The notes below the pieces were generated by a model, which was given only the letters and a program-made list of their open reading frames with translations, was not told the origin of the DNA and ran no database searches. Positions 1 to 8,410 of a stretch of 64,000 nucleotides of DNA are shown piece after piece. The position numbers were made by a program, and so were the translations under genes. The first letter of the stretch is position 1. Every line of letters starts with the position of its first letter. Source of the DNA: JAWWOL01 sp033851545 (GTDB lineage: Bacteria > Actinomycetota > Actinomycetes > JAWWOL01); assembly GCA_033851545.1 (NCBI GenBank), contig JAWWOO010000060.1, positions 10,719 to 74,718 on the forward strand, written 5' to 3'.

Positions 1-588
1 ATCGACCCACACGACGTCGGCCGCAGCTACGAGGCGGTGATCCGGGTGAACAGCCAGTCCGGCAAGGGCGGCGTCGCCTACCTGCTCGAGACCGAGCGCG
101 GGCTCCAGCTGCCCCGGCGGCTGCAGGTCGAGCTGTCCCGCATCGTCCAGGCCCAGAGCGAGGCGACCGGCGGCGAGATCACTGGTGAGACAATTGGGCA
201 GATCTTCGAATCGGAGTTCGTCGACCGTACGGCGCCCGTGCAGCTGCTCGACTGGGAGGTCTTCGAGGGGTCCGGGCAGCCGCACCGGGTGACCGCCGTG
301 CTCGGCCTGGACGGGGTGGAGACCAAGGTCGCCGGTGAGGGCACCGGCCCGCTCGACGCGTTCACCCACGCCCTGGCCGCTGCCGGGTTCGCGGTCGAGA
401 TCCTCGACTACACCGAGCATGCGCTCACCAGCGGACAGGACAGCCGGGCTGCGGCCTACGTCGAGTGCCGCTACGCCGGCCGCACCTGCTGGGGTGTGGG
501 CATCAGCACCTCGGTGCTCACCGCGTCCGTTCAGGCGATCGTCTGCGCCCTCAACCGCGCCGCCGGCGGGTCGACAGCCCGGCCTTGA
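1..588 (+). CDS. leuA: 2-isopropylmalate synthase, C-terminal part (5' truncated by window)
   Basis: The reading frame is open from base 1 and stops at 586-588, so only the last 195 residues are present. The segment opens with the conserved VIRVNSQSGKGG stretch and runs through the C-terminal regulatory (LeuA dimerisation, leucine-binding) domain, including the GEGTGPLDAFTHAL and YVECR motifs. The enzyme condenses acetyl-CoA with 2-oxoisovalerate, the first committed step of leucine synthesis in the cytoplasm. The catalytic TIM barrel lies outside the window. It converges on the next gene with only 12 bp between stop codons. Family assignment is firm. Confidence 0.93.
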   Translation: MDPHDVGRSYEAVIRVNSQSGKGGVAYLLETERGLQLPRRLQVELSRIVQAQSEATGGEITGETIGQIFESEFVDRTAPVQLLDWEVFEGSGQPHRVTAVLGLDGVETKVAGEGTGPLDAFTHALAAAGFAVEILDYTEHALTSGQDSRAAAYVECRYAGRTCWGVGISTSVLTASVQAIVCALNRAAGGSTARP

Positions 589-600
589 TGCCGCGAGGCG

Positions 601-1209
601 TCAGCGCTTCGCCGTGGCGAACCAGGGATGGTGCAGGTCGAGGAACCGGACGTCGTCGAGCAGCATCATCTCCTCGTCCATGACCTCCTTGGCCTCGGCC
701 GGCATCTCGCGCGCCTCCGCCTGGCGGGCCTCCGCCTCCGACCGGAACGCCACCGTCTCGGTGAAGTAGCCGTCCCCGTCGATGGCGATCGACGCGCCGA
801 TGACGTCGGGCCGATACTTCGGCAGCAGCGGCCCCGACTTCTCGACGAGGCCGTGGACCTTGGCGACGTCCTTGGCCTTGCCCTGGATGACCTGGACGAA
901 GCCCGCGTCGTCGGAGCCGCCGTCGAGCAGCAGCGTGACGTCGCTGCAGTCGTGGAAGGTCACCGGGCCGGAGAAGTGGCGCTCCATCTCCGACCACCAC
1001 TGCGCCTGTTCCGGCCGGGCGCTGTTGGCGTGGGCCGACGCCTCCGAGTCGAAGCGGACGCAGGCGACGAGCACGTTGTCGTCGGTGATGCCGAACGTCC
1101 CGCCGAGGTAGCCGATGGCTCCGGGCTCCAGGTCGACCAGCCAGCGGTCCATCGTGGCCCGCGCGCCGTCAGGGTCGCTGATCGAGCCCTGGATGATCTG
1201 CATGAACAT
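601..1209 (-). CDS. Dimeric alpha-beta barrel / monooxygenase-like protein of unknown role
   Basis: 202 residues. The start ATG follows a strong GAGGAGGC site; a second in-frame ATG two codons later is also possible. The protein looks like two ferredoxin-like (ABM-type) halves: MQIIQGSISDPDGARATMDRW near the N-terminus and FVQVIQGKAKDVAKVHGLVE from about residue 105 share the V/I-Q-V-I-Q-G pattern, which suggests internal duplication. No catalytic residues or signal peptide are evident, so it is probably cytoplasmic. It lies between leuA and the rsmE operon and appears monocistronic. The monooxygenase-like label rests on fold resemblance only. Confidence 0.7.
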   Translation of the reverse strand: MFMQIIQGSISDPDGARATMDRWLVDLEPGAIGYLGGTFGITDDNVLVACVRFDSEASAHANSARPEQAQWWSEMERHFSGPVTFHDCSDVTLLLDGGSDDAGFVQVIQGKAKDVAKVHGLVEKSGPLLPKYRPDVIGASIAIDGDGYFTETVAFRSEAEARQAEAREMPAEAKEVMDEEMMLLDDVRFLDLHHPWFATAKR

Positions 1210-1329
1210 GACGCCTCCTCAGGGGTCGTCATGCTCACGGCCTTCCGTCAGCTGACGACGGCCTCGATGTCTGGATACCTCGGGACGGTACTCCGGTGCC
1301 GGCCCACTGACTACGGCCCTCGGGCGGCG

Positions 1330-2067
1330 TCAGGACCAGCGGCCGGCTCGGGCCAGAACCACCGCCGCAGCGGCAACGCCGGCCGTCGAGGTCCGCATCA
1401 CGGTAGGACCCATCCGTACGGTGACCGCGCCGGCGTCGCCGAAGGTCGCGAGCTCGTCGTCGGTGATGCCACCTTCGGGTCCCACGACCAGCACGACGCT
1501 GCCCTCGTACGGGATCTGCTGCACAGCAAGGGAAGTGGTCGCCGACTCGTGCAGGACGTAGGCGGCTGAGGCGTGGCTGAACCCGAACGCCACCTGCCGG
1601 GTCGTCTCCTGCTCGGCGACCAGGGGGAACCAGGGACGGCGGGACTGCTTGCCGGCCTCGCGGGCGTGAGCACGCCATTTCTCCAGGCCCTTGTCACCCC
1701 GCTCGCCCCGCCACTGGGTCACGCACCGGGAAGCGGCCCACGGGACGATCCGGTCGACGCCGACCTCGGTCAGCAGATCGACCGCGAGCTCTCCCCGATC
1801 ACCCTTGGGCAGCGCCTGCACCACCGTCAGCTTGAGCGCAGGTGCTGCGAAGTCCTTGCGTACCAGCACTTCCAGCTGCAACGCGTCCCGCTCGGCCACC
1901 CTGACCACGCACTCGGCGAAGGCGCCCGAGCCGTCAGTGAGGTCGACCGGCTCGCCGGCCACCAGCCGGCGCACGGTGGCGGCGTGCCGGCCTTCGGGAC
2001 CGTCAAGGCGCAGCCGGGCCCCCGTCGCGGCCTCGGTCAGGTCCGCGAGGAAGATCGGGGCCGTCAC
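1330..2067 (-). CDS. rsmE: 16S rRNA (uracil-1498-N3)-methyltransferase
   Basis: 245 residues, the usual length for RsmE. An N-terminal PUA-like domain (ADLTEAATGARLRLDGPEGRH) precedes a SPOUT methyltransferase domain with the knot motifs VVGPEGGITDDEL (around 193-206) and MGPTVMRTSTAG near the C-terminus. The enzyme methylates U1498 of 16S rRNA in the assembled 30S subunit with S-adenosylmethionine. Its GTG start overlaps the dnaJ stop codon in a GTGA arrangement, so it is probably translationally coupled as the last gene of hrcA-dnaJ-rsmE. This gene order is common in actinobacteria. Confidence 0.95.
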   Translation of the reverse strand: MTAPIFLADLTEAATGARLRLDGPEGRHAATVRRLVAGEPVDLTDGSGAFAECVVRVAERDALQLEVLVRKDFAAPALKLTVVQALPKGDRGELAVDLLTEVGVDRIVPWAASRCVTQWRGERGDKGLEKWRAHAREAGKQSRRPWFPLVAEQETTRQVAFGFSHASAAYVLHESATTSLAVQQIPYEGSVVLVVGPEGGITDDELATFGDAGAVTVRMGPTVMRTSTAGVAAAAVVLARAGRWS

Positions 2068-3194
2068 TTGAAGGCGCCGCGCAGCCGGCCGAACAGGTTG
2101 GTGCCCGCGGGTGCGTTGCCCTCGGGGTGCTCCTCGCCGCGCAGCTCGGCGAGCTGGCGCAGCAGCCGCTCCTGCTCGGCGTCGACCTTGGTCGGGGTGG
2201 TGACCTCGACGTGCACGTGCAGGTCACCGCGGCTGGAGCTGCGCAGGCGGGGTACGCCGTGCCCGCGCAATGTGATCACCGTCGCGGACTGGGTGCCGGC
2301 CTTGATGTTGACCTGCTCCTCGCCGTCGAGGGTCTCGAGCTTGAGCGAGGTGCCCAGGGCCGCCGCCGTCATCGGCAGGGTCACCTTGCAGTGCAGGTCG
2401 CTGCCCTCGCGGGTGAACACCGGGTGGTCGCGCTCGTGAATCTCGACGTAGAGGTCGCCGGCGGGACCGCCACCGGGGCCGACCTCGCCCTGGCCGGTCA
2501 GCCGGATCCGCATGCCGTTCTCGACGCCCGGCGGGACGCTCACGGTCAGCGTCCGGCGGGCCCGTACGCGGCCCTCGCCGCCGCACTCCGGGCACGGGTG
2601 CTTAATCAGCGAGCCGGTGCCGCGGCACTCCTGGCAGGGCCGGGTGGTCATGACCTGGCCGAGGAAGCTGCGCTGAACCAGCTGGATCTCCCCGCGGCCA
2701 TTGCAGGTCGGGCAGGTCTCGGCATGGGTGCCGGCGGCGGTGCCAGCGCCCGTGCAGGTGCCACAGACCGCTGCCGTCTCGACGGTCAGCTCCTTGTCCA
2801 CACCGAACGCGGTCTCGACCAGGTCGAGCTCGATCGCGAGCAGCGCGTCGGCGCCCTGGCGGACCCTCGAGCGCGGACCGCGTCCGCCGCCGCCCCCACC
2901 GAAGAACGCGTCCATGATGTCGCCAAGGCCACCGAACCCGGCGCCGAAGCCCTGGCCGGCGCCGGCCGCGCTGAACGGGTCGCCGCCAAGGTCGTACATC
3001 TCCCGCTTCTGCGGGTCGGAGAGCACCTCGTACGCCGTGGTCAGGGCCTTGAACTGCTCCTGCGCCTCGGGGTCGGGGTTGACGTCTGGGTGCAGCGTGC
3101 GGGCGAGCCGACGGTAGGCCTTCTTGATCTCGTCAGGCGTCGACCCGCGAGCGACGCCGAGCATCTCGTAATAGTCACCGGTGCTGGTTGCCAC
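2064..3194 (-). CDS. dnaJ: Chaperone DnaJ (second, HrcA-linked paralogue type)
   Basis: 376 residues from GTG at 3194 (VATSTGDYYEMLGV). The reading frame stays open upstream, but that part overlaps hrcA and has no J-domain character, so the GTG is preferred. Order: J domain with the HPD signature (TLHPDVNPD); Gly/Phe-rich linker (GAGQGFGAGFGG); zinc-binding CR domain with repeats CGTCTGAG, CPTCNGRG, CQECRGTG and CPECGGEG; then two beta-rich substrate-binding domains. The first CXXCXGXG repeat is slightly degenerate (A in place of the last G-x-G). It is the Hsp40 co-chaperone that loads substrate and stimulates DnaK ATPase. It follows hrcA by 7 bp and shares its CIRCE-controlled promoter. Confidence 0.95.
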   Translation of the reverse strand: MATSTGDYYEMLGVARGSTPDEIKKAYRRLARTLHPDVNPDPEAQEQFKALTTAYEVLSDPQKREMYDLGGDPFSAAGAGQGFGAGFGGLGDIMDAFFGGGGGGRGPRSRVRQGADALLAIELDLVETAFGVDKELTVETAAVCGTCTGAGTAAGTHAETCPTCNGRGEIQLVQRSFLGQVMTTRPCQECRGTGSLIKHPCPECGGEGRVRARRTLTVSVPPGVENGMRIRLTGQGEVGPGGGPAGDLYVEIHERDHPVFTREGSDLHCKVTLPMTAAALGTSLKLETLDGEEQVNIKAGTQSATVITLRGHGVPRLRSSSRGDLHVHVEVTTPTKVDAEQERLLRQLAELRGEEHPEGNAPAGTNLFGRLRGAFK

Positions 3195-3201
3195 GCGCTG
3201 A

Positions 3202-4221
3202 TCAGCCCTCCACCAGGATCTGCCCGACATAGCGGGCCACAGCTCCGACCGCGCCGATCGCGCCGGGGTAGTCCATGCGGGTCGGCCCGAGGACGGCGAG
3301 GCCGGCCAGCGGGCGCGACTGCGCACCGTAAGCGGTGGACACCACCGCGGTCGTGGTGAGCCCCTCGGGGTTCTCCTCGCCGATCCGTACGCTCACCCGG
3401 CTCGGGTCCACCGCCTCACCGAACAACTTGAGCAGGGTGACCTGTTCCTCCAGCGCCTCGAGCACCGGGCGGAGGGTGAACGGGAAGTCGTAGGCCGAGC
3501 GGGTGAGGTTGGCGGTGCCGGCCAGCACGATCCGGTCCTCGAACCGCTCGACCAGCGTCTCGAGCATGGACGCGACGACGGCCGTCATCACCGAACGGTC
3601 CTCGGCGCTGTCGGCCTGCTGGGGCAGCGCGAGGATCAGGGCGCCGGCGTCGGTGAGCGGCCGGCCGGTCATGTGGGCGTTGAGCGTGGCCCGCAGGTCG
3701 GCGACGGCTGCGTCGCTCACCGGGCCCGGCAGCTCGACCACGCGCTGCTCGACCCGTCCGGTGTCGGTGATCAGGACCAGGAGCAGCCGGGTGTGCGCGA
3801 GCTTGACCACCTCGACGTGGCGAACCGAGGAGCGGGACAGCGACGGGTATTGCACGACCGCGACCTGCCGGGTCAGCTGCGCGAGCAGCTTGACCGTACG
3901 CAGGACCACGTCGTCCAGGTCGGCGGCACCCTCGAGGAAGGTCTGGATCGCCCTGCGCTCAGGCGAGGACAGCGGCTTCACCGAGGACAGCCGGTCGACG
4001 AACAGCCGGTAACCCTTGTCGGTCGGCACCCGGCCGGCGCTGGTGTGCGGCTGGGCGATATAGCCCTCCTCCTCGAGCGCCGCCATGTCGTTGCGGATCG
4101 TGGCGGGTGAGACGCCGAGGTTGTGCCGCTCGACCAGGGCCTTGGACCCGACGGGCTCCTGGGTGGAGACGTAGTCCTCGACGATGGCGCGCAGCACCTC
4201 GAGCTTGCGGTCGTCGAGCAT
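3202..4221 (-). CDS. hrcA: Heat-inducible transcription repressor HrcA
   Basis: 339 residues. The ATG is preceded by GGAGGTGACCC. The N-terminal winged helix (MLDDRKLEVLRAIVEDYVST, then VSPATIRNDMAALEEEGYI) is the HrcA DNA-binding signature, and HTSAGRVPTDKGYRLFVDRL follows. The C-terminal part is the GAF-like dimerisation region. HrcA represses class I heat-shock genes by binding CIRCE operators and depends on GroEL for activity. A perfect CIRCE lies 21 bp upstream of the start, which fits autoregulation of the whole hrcA-dnaJ-rsmE operon. Confidence 0.97.
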   Translation of the reverse strand: MLDDRKLEVLRAIVEDYVSTQEPVGSKALVERHNLGVSPATIRNDMAALEEEGYIAQPHTSAGRVPTDKGYRLFVDRLSSVKPLSSPERRAIQTFLEGAADLDDVVLRTVKLLAQLTRQVAVVQYPSLSRSSVRHVEVVKLAHTRLLLVLITDTGRVEQRVVELPGPVSDAAVADLRATLNAHMTGRPLTDAGALILALPQQADSAEDRSVMTAVVASMLETLVERFEDRIVLAGTANLTRSAYDFPFTLRPVLEALEEQVTLLKLFGEAVDPSRVSVRIGEENPEGLTTTAVVSTAYGAQSRPLAGLAVLGPTRMDYPGAIGAVGAVARYVGQILVEG

Positions 4222-4241
4222 GGGTCACCTCCAGCAGGGTC

Positions 4242-4268
4242 TTGGCACTCCTGTTCGCCGAGTGCCAA
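4242..4268. promoter_or_regulatory. CIRCE operator
   Basis: Perfect inverted repeat TTGGCACTC-N9-GAGTGCCAA, 9-bp arms with the canonical 9-bp spacer. It differs from the classic TTAGCACTC/GAGTGCTAA consensus only by a symmetrical A/T to G/C change. It lies 21 bp upstream of the hrcA start and is the expected HrcA binding site. The divergent flavoprotein gene starts about 290 bp away, so control of it is less likely. Confidence 0.95.
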
Positions 4269-4560
4269 TGATAGCCGCCGGAGCCGTCCTGCGCCGCTTG
4301 TCGAATGCGGCCGTAGCGTCTTCGTCGTTCCAGGACTGCTGTCGCCACCCGATCTACGGCGGCAAGCTCGCGGTCGTCCACACCTCCGAGGTTGCCGCGT
4401 ACGCCGTCCGCGGCCGACCCGGTCGGATCGTCGCCACCACGGGCGTGCTGCGTCGTATCGATGGCGCCGAACGCCGCCAGCAGAGCCGCCCGCCAGAGGG
4501 GGCTGGACGGCCACGGGTGACCTTTGGCGGTTGCCACGCCTCGTCGTCAGGGCCAGTGTC

Positions 4561-5565
4561 ATGTCGGGGGTGGTGGCTGTGGACGCCGACTACGACGTAG
4601 TGGTGGTGGGCGGCGGAGCTGCCGGCCTCAGCGGGGCGCTGGTGCTCGGTCGGGCGCGTCGTCGGGTCGCGGTTGTGGACGGCGCAACACCCCGCAACGC
4701 TCCGGCGGCCCACATGCACGGCTACCTGTCCAGGGACGGCCTGCCTCCTGCCGAGCTGCTGGCCCTGGGACGGGCGGAGGTGACTGCCTACGGTGTTGAG
4801 CTGCTCGAGGGCGAGGTCCGCAACCTCGAGGCCGGCTTCGTGGTCCGGCTCCGCGACGGCCGGTCGCTGCACGCCCGGCGCCTGCTGGTGGCGACCGGTC
4901 TCGCGGACGAGCTGCCCGACATCCCCGGTGTGCGCGAGCGGTGGGGCAAAGACCTGCTGCACTGCCCTTATTGCCACGGCTGGGAGGTTCGCGACCAGCC
5001 ACTCGGGGTGCTGGGCACCCACGACGCCGCGGTCCAGCACGCCCTGCTCGTGCGGCAGTGGTCCGACGACGTCACCTTCTTCGCCCACTCCTACGAGCTG
5101 ACGCCCGCCGAGCGCAGGCAGCTGATCGCTCGCGGCATCCGCGTCATCGACGGCCGGGTCGCCCGGCTGGTCGTCGATGCCGGACGGCTGCAGGGCGTCG
5201 AGCTCATGGACGGCACCCTGGTCACCCGCGCCGCCGTGTTCATCCGACCCGCATTCGCCCCCCGCGGCAACGACCTGCTGGTCAGTCTGGGATGCATTCC
5301 AACCGAGGACGGTTTCGTGCCGGTCGACGCGACCGGCCGGACCAGCGTGCCCGGCGTCTGGGCCGCGGGCAACGTCGTCGACCCCCGCGCGCAGGTCATC
5401 ACCGCTGCGGGGGCCGGCTCCGCCGCAGCAATCTCGATGAACGCCGACCTGGTGCTCGAGGACGTCGAGCGTGCCGTCGCAGGCCACGAGCGGGCCGGCG
5501 CCGTGGCCCTGCCGGCTCCTCCCCGAACCGCCCGGGGAATCGTGCTGCCCCTCCCACCAGCCTGA
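4561..5565 (+). CDS. Thioredoxin reductase-like FAD/NAD(P)-dependent oxidoreductase
   Basis: 334 residues from ATG at 4561. The frame is open further upstream, but that part overlaps the hrcA control region. An N-terminal FAD-binding Rossmann motif VVVVGGGAAGLSGALVLGRA comes first. CPYCHG at residues 135-140 is a CXXC redox pair in the thioredoxin reductase position. A second FAD-contact motif, GVWAAGNVVDPRAQVITAAGAG, lies near the C-terminus. The NAD(P)-binding glycine motif is weak (LGVLGTHDAA), so the reductant is uncertain. It probably acts in cytoplasmic thiol-disulfide exchange. No thioredoxin gene is adjacent, so the partner is unknown. Confidence 0.85.
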   Translation: MSGVVAVDADYDVVVVGGGAAGLSGALVLGRARRRVAVVDGATPRNAPAAHMHGYLSRDGLPPAELLALGRAEVTAYGVELLEGEVRNLEAGFVVRLRDGRSLHARRLLVATGLADELPDIPGVRERWGKDLLHCPYCHGWEVRDQPLGVLGTHDAAVQHALLVRQWSDDVTFFAHSYELTPAERRQLIARGIRVIDGRVARLVVDAGRLQGVELMDGTLVTRAAVFIRPAFAPRGNDLLVSLGCIPTEDGFVPVDATGRTSVPGVWAAGNVVDPRAQVITAAGAGSAAAISMNADLVLEDVERAVAGHERAGAVALPAPPRTARGIVLPLPPA

Positions 5566-5578
5566 GTACGGCAGCACG
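5541..5578 (+). terminator. Possible hairpin spanning the flavoprotein stop codon
   Basis: Arms CGTGCTGCC (5541-5549) and GGCAGCACG (5570-5578) pair perfectly around a 20-nt loop that contains the stop codon. No T-run follows, as is usual in high-GC genomes. It may terminate transcription or stabilise the 3' end. Confidence 0.4.
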
Positions 5579-6212
5579 GTGAGCTGGTGCGCACAATTCG
5601 CAACCCGAATCGGGAGGGCCTGTGCCGGCCAGCTCGGATTCCCGAGGTCCGAGACCAAGCCGATGGGCCTCCGGGTCAGGCATGTCCTCGTGCCGATCAC
5701 CGATCCTCGAGTGGCACCCGATCTTGTGCCGCGAGGAACTAAGCCCTCACTTGAGAGATCCGGCTGAGCTCTCTTTGTGTGTATGTCCGTCGTCACCGGG
5801 GCTGGGTCAGTCGGCGACAGGAGGGCGTCGTTTCCGATGATCACTGTGTACCGAACGGAAGTCGCCGGTCAAATCCTGATGATGGTAAACCCGGTGATCA
5901 AATATTGGTCGGTGGGATTTCCACCACCGTGAAGGCCCAGAAATATGGAAGACCCTCTCCGGCCGATCACCCAGTGGTCGCTTCATCATCCAAATGGCTT
6001 GTTCACAGTGGTGCCACCGCGCACAAATGTCACGTCCGGAGGCGGCCGGCAAGTTTCAACCGGTGCATCTTCCAGTCAGTGTGTTGCACACCTACTCCAG
6101 TCATCCCTCGCGTCACCGCCGACCTGACCTGCTTATAGGTGGAACTACCAACGAGCCCATCCACAACGACAGTGAATTCGTTGAAGCAATGCCGGCCGCA
6201 TACCGGGGGTAC
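5579..6212. other. Intergenic region, relatively A+T-rich, no gene recognised
   Basis: About 630 bp with no convincing protein. From roughly 5780 to 6150 base composition is clearly less G+C-rich than in neighbouring genes, and a short inverted repeat GGTGG-GATTT-CCACC is visible near 5912-5926. It marks the junction between the conserved heat-shock block and the accessory genes. A promoter, small RNA or decayed insertion are all possible. Nothing specific supports one of them. Confidence 0.4.
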
Positions 6213-6695
6213 CTACCTGCCTGGCAGTGCGGGCGGCAGGTCGAGGATGGTGTGGTTCTCGGTTATCTTCCAGCCGTCGGCGGTGCGCTGCAGTGAGATC
6301 TGGTAGTAGCCGGACTCGATCGGAGTGATCGTGCCTTGCCCGCCCGAGACGCCCGGTGGCCAGCCGTCGGTCGGACGTTCGGTGCCGCGCACCTCGAAGA
6401 CGACGAACTGTGCATGCAGCGACGCGGTGACGTCATGTATGGCAATGATCGGGTCGAAGGTGGCGTGGTGGGCCCACCCCAACGCGGGATGGGGCGGCAA
6501 GATGTTCGCGACGGCGTCCCTGATCGCCCGCGAGCCGGTGAACGCTGCGATCCGTTCCGGCGTGCCGGCCCGGTTGTAGCTGAGGATCTCCGCTCCGTCC
6601 TCGACGTAGAGCTCGGCAACACCGTCGGCATTGCGGGCATCGACGGCCCGCACGTAGCGGGCGAGAACCTCTTGAACGGCGCGTTCCTCACTCAT
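6213..6695 (-). CDS. SnoaL/NTF2-like fold protein (SgcJ/EcaC type)
   Basis: 160 residues with a clear ATG start. It has the NTF2-like cone fold pattern: N-terminal helix EERAVQEVLARYVRAVDARNADGVAELYVEDGAEI, a middle strand region, and C-terminal YYQISLQRTADGWKITENHTILDLP. The N-terminal helix followed by D-A-R-N-A-D is typical of the SgcJ/EcaC group. Members range from small-molecule isomerases or oxidoreductases to ligand-binding proteins, so substrate cannot be assigned. No signal peptide. It is followed on the same strand by nothing close and lies 82 bp downstream of the oxidoreductase gene, so co-transcription with it is possible. Confidence 0.8.
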   Translation of the reverse strand: MSEERAVQEVLARYVRAVDARNADGVAELYVEDGAEILSYNRAGTPERIAAFTGSRAIRDAVANILPPHPALGWAHHATFDPIIAIHDVTASLHAQFVVFEVRGTERPTDGWPPGVSGGQGTITPIESGYYQISLQRTADGWKITENHTILDLPPALPGR

Positions 6696-6777
6696 TACAT
6701 GCTCCTTCTGACGCTGACCACGATCTGTGGCATCACGCCGGTACTGGCACCGCCGGTCCTCCGGCCGCGGTCACGGA

Positions 6778-7707
6778 TCACGGGGTGGTGAGGACGAGTC
6801 GGCCACGAAGGCCACCTTCGGCCAGGCGCGCGTGGGCCTGTGCCGCCTGGTCCAGCGGATAGGTCTGGGCAACTCGAAGCGCCAGAGCACCCGTAGAGGC
6901 CAGGTCGGACAGGGTCGTGAGCATCGCGGCGTCGGGAGAGACCTGGGTCAGCCGGACCCGGATGCCGCGCTCGGGCTGGGGCAGGGCGTCCACCCGGGTG
7001 GTGACGAAGGTTCCGCCATCGGTGACCGCGCCGATGATGCGACTGCCCAGGGTGGTGGTGTCCAGGACCGCGTCCACGCCCTGCGGGTAGAGCTGGCGCA
7101 CTGCTGGGGTCGGGTCGTCGCCGGACGGCACGAACGCGTCCGCACCCAGGACGGTGGTGACGAACACTTCATCATCGACACGATCACTGGCGATCACGGT
7201 CAGGCCGCGGCGTTTGGCCAATTGCACCGCGTACCCGCCGACCGCGCCGGCTGCGCCGGTGATGAACACGCTCTGGCCGGTGCTCAGGCCGAGCAGTTCC
7301 ACCGATTGCGCGGCGGTAAGTCCGTTCAAGGGGATGGTGGCTGCGTGTGCGGCGTCCACGCCGGCGGGCGCTATGGCTATGGCGTTGCTGGGAACGATGG
7401 CGTACTCGGCCTGGGCCCGCAGAACGCCGGTCGCGCCTTGCACGATCGCGATCACCGGTGTGCCGAGCTCCCACGCGGAGCCCGGCCCGACGGCATCGAC
7501 CGTGCCGGCCACATCCCAGCCCAGGCCGAAGTGACTCCCCTCCGGGGGTGCCGGGAACAGGCCGCTCCAGGCCGCGACATCGGCCGGATTGAGAGCCGCG
7601 GCGTCGACTTTGATCCGTATCTCGAACATCCCCGGCTCAGGCAGGTCGATCTCGGCTACCTCGATGACCTCGGCGGCCCCGACGGACCTATACACAACTG
7701 CTCTCAT
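6778..7707 (-). CDS. NADP-dependent quinone oxidoreductase-like (zinc-free MDR) enzyme
   Basis: 309 residues from ATG at 7707 (MRAVVYRSVGAAEVIEV). The frame continues upstream but lacks family sequence there. It has the GroES-like N-terminal domain (AALNPADVAAWSGLFP) and a Rossmann cofactor domain with VFITGAAGAVGGYAVQLAKRRG (NADPH-binding AxxGxxG). The catalytic-zinc ligands of true alcohol dehydrogenases are absent, which fits the quinone/enoyl reductase branch of medium-chain dehydrogenases. It is divergent from an HxlR regulator with a palindrome between them, so it is probably that regulator's target. A role in quinone or electrophile stress is inferred. Confidence 0.88.
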   Translation of the reverse strand: MRAVVYRSVGAAEVIEVAEIDLPEPGMFEIRIKVDAAALNPADVAAWSGLFPAPPEGSHFGLGWDVAGTVDAVGPGSAWELGTPVIAIVQGATGVLRAQAEYAIVPSNAIAIAPAGVDAAHAATIPLNGLTAAQSVELLGLSTGQSVFITGAAGAVGGYAVQLAKRRGLTVIASDRVDDEVFVTTVLGADAFVPSGDDPTPAVRQLYPQGVDAVLDTTTLGSRIIGAVTDGGTFVTTRVDALPQPERGIRVRLTQVSPDAAMLTTLSDLASTGALALRVAQTYPLDQAAQAHARLAEGGLRGRLVLTTP

Positions 7708-7775
7708 GACGTGTCCTCTCCTCAATCTTTGTGGCACCACGAACGGTAGGCGCGCTACGCTCTTTTCGTAAGTAG

Positions 7776-7789
7776 GCACTTTTTAGTGC
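7776..7789. promoter_or_regulatory. Candidate HxlR operator between divergent genes
   Basis: Perfect inverted repeat GCACT-TTTT-AGTGC in the 105-bp space between the oxidoreductase and hxlR starts, 24 bp upstream of the HxlR ATG. A-T-rich centres with short arms are typical of winged-helix dimer sites. Function is inferred from position. Confidence 0.5.
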
Positions 7790-7812
7790 GTCCGTACGCG
7801 GCAGGAGACGAT

Positions 7813-8229
7813 ATGGCCTCGACGAAGCTGGCCGGCCCGGTCGAAGCGGGCACCTACCAGGCGTACATGCACGACTGCCCCGCGGTCGCCCTGCTCTCGA
7901 CGATCAGCAACCGCTGGGTGAGCCTGACGGTGTGCACCCTCGGCGCGAACGGCTCGGCCATGCGCTACAGCCACGTCAGTCGCGAGATTCCAGGGGTGAG
8001 CCAGAAGATGCTCACCCAGACCCTGCGGATGCTCGAACGCGACGGCATGGTCAGCCGGACAGTGACGCCGACCGTGCCAATGCGGGTCGATTACGAACTG
8101 ACTCCACTCGGTCACGGCCTCTACGGCCTGCTGTCCCAGGTCCGCGACTGGGCGGGCGAGAAGGCCGATGAGGTCGATGACGCGCGAGCCCGCTACGACT
8201 CCCGCCCGGCCGTCCACCAAGGCGGCTGA
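7813..8229 (+). CDS. HxlR-family winged-helix transcriptional regulator
   Basis: 138 residues from ATG at 7813, chosen because GGCAGGAGA lies just upstream; a GTG 27 bp earlier is the alternative. The HxlR core is clear: CPAVALLSTISNRWVSLTVCTLG, then RYSHVSREIPGVSQKMLTQTLRMLERDGMVSRTV (recognition helix and wing) and YELTPLGHGL. The single Cys in YMHDCPAV is in the position used by redox-sensing members such as YodB/HypR, so thiol or quinone sensing is plausible. It is divergent from the quinone oxidoreductase gene that it probably controls. Confidence 0.9.
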   Translation: MASTKLAGPVEAGTYQAYMHDCPAVALLSTISNRWVSLTVCTLGANGSAMRYSHVSREIPGVSQKMLTQTLRMLERDGMVSRTVTPTVPMRVDYELTPLGHGLYGLLSQVRDWAGEKADEVDDARARYDSRPAVHQGG

Positions 8230-8341
8230 CCGCCCGCGGCGCAGGCCGGCTCACGCTGCCTGCTGCATGTTTCCCAGGTTCACCGGCGACGGTTAGGAAC
8301 CACTCGCCCCTTTCGCGGCCGGGAATCGCCACCTGCGGGCA

Positions 8342-8375
8342 CCCCGGCCCGGCCCGTGTGAGGGCCGGGCCGGGG
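8342..8375. terminator. Strong bidirectional hairpin terminator
   Basis: Perfect 14-bp stem CCCCGGCCCGGCCC / GGGCCGGGCCGGGG with a 6-nt loop (gtgtga), between the convergent hxlR and alpha/beta-hydrolase genes. There is no clear U-tract, common for actinobacterial terminators. It should work on both strands. Confidence 0.85.
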
Positions 8376-8410
8376 CGGTTGCTCCGCCAGGTGGCGCGGA
8401 CGGTTTCGTG

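Noticed and set aside
2127..3359. Long open frame opposite dnaJ
   Set aside because: A typical high-GC shadow of the minus-strand dnaJ gene, with low-complexity Ala/Arg/Gly product and no family similarity.
4354..5844. 496-codon frame opposite the flavoprotein
   Set aside because: A shadow frame; the plus-strand flavoprotein has clear FAD motifs and CPYCHG.
5779..6138. 119-codon frame in the A+T-richer gap
   Set aside because: No ribosome site, domain or composition typical of neighbours; treated as non-coding.
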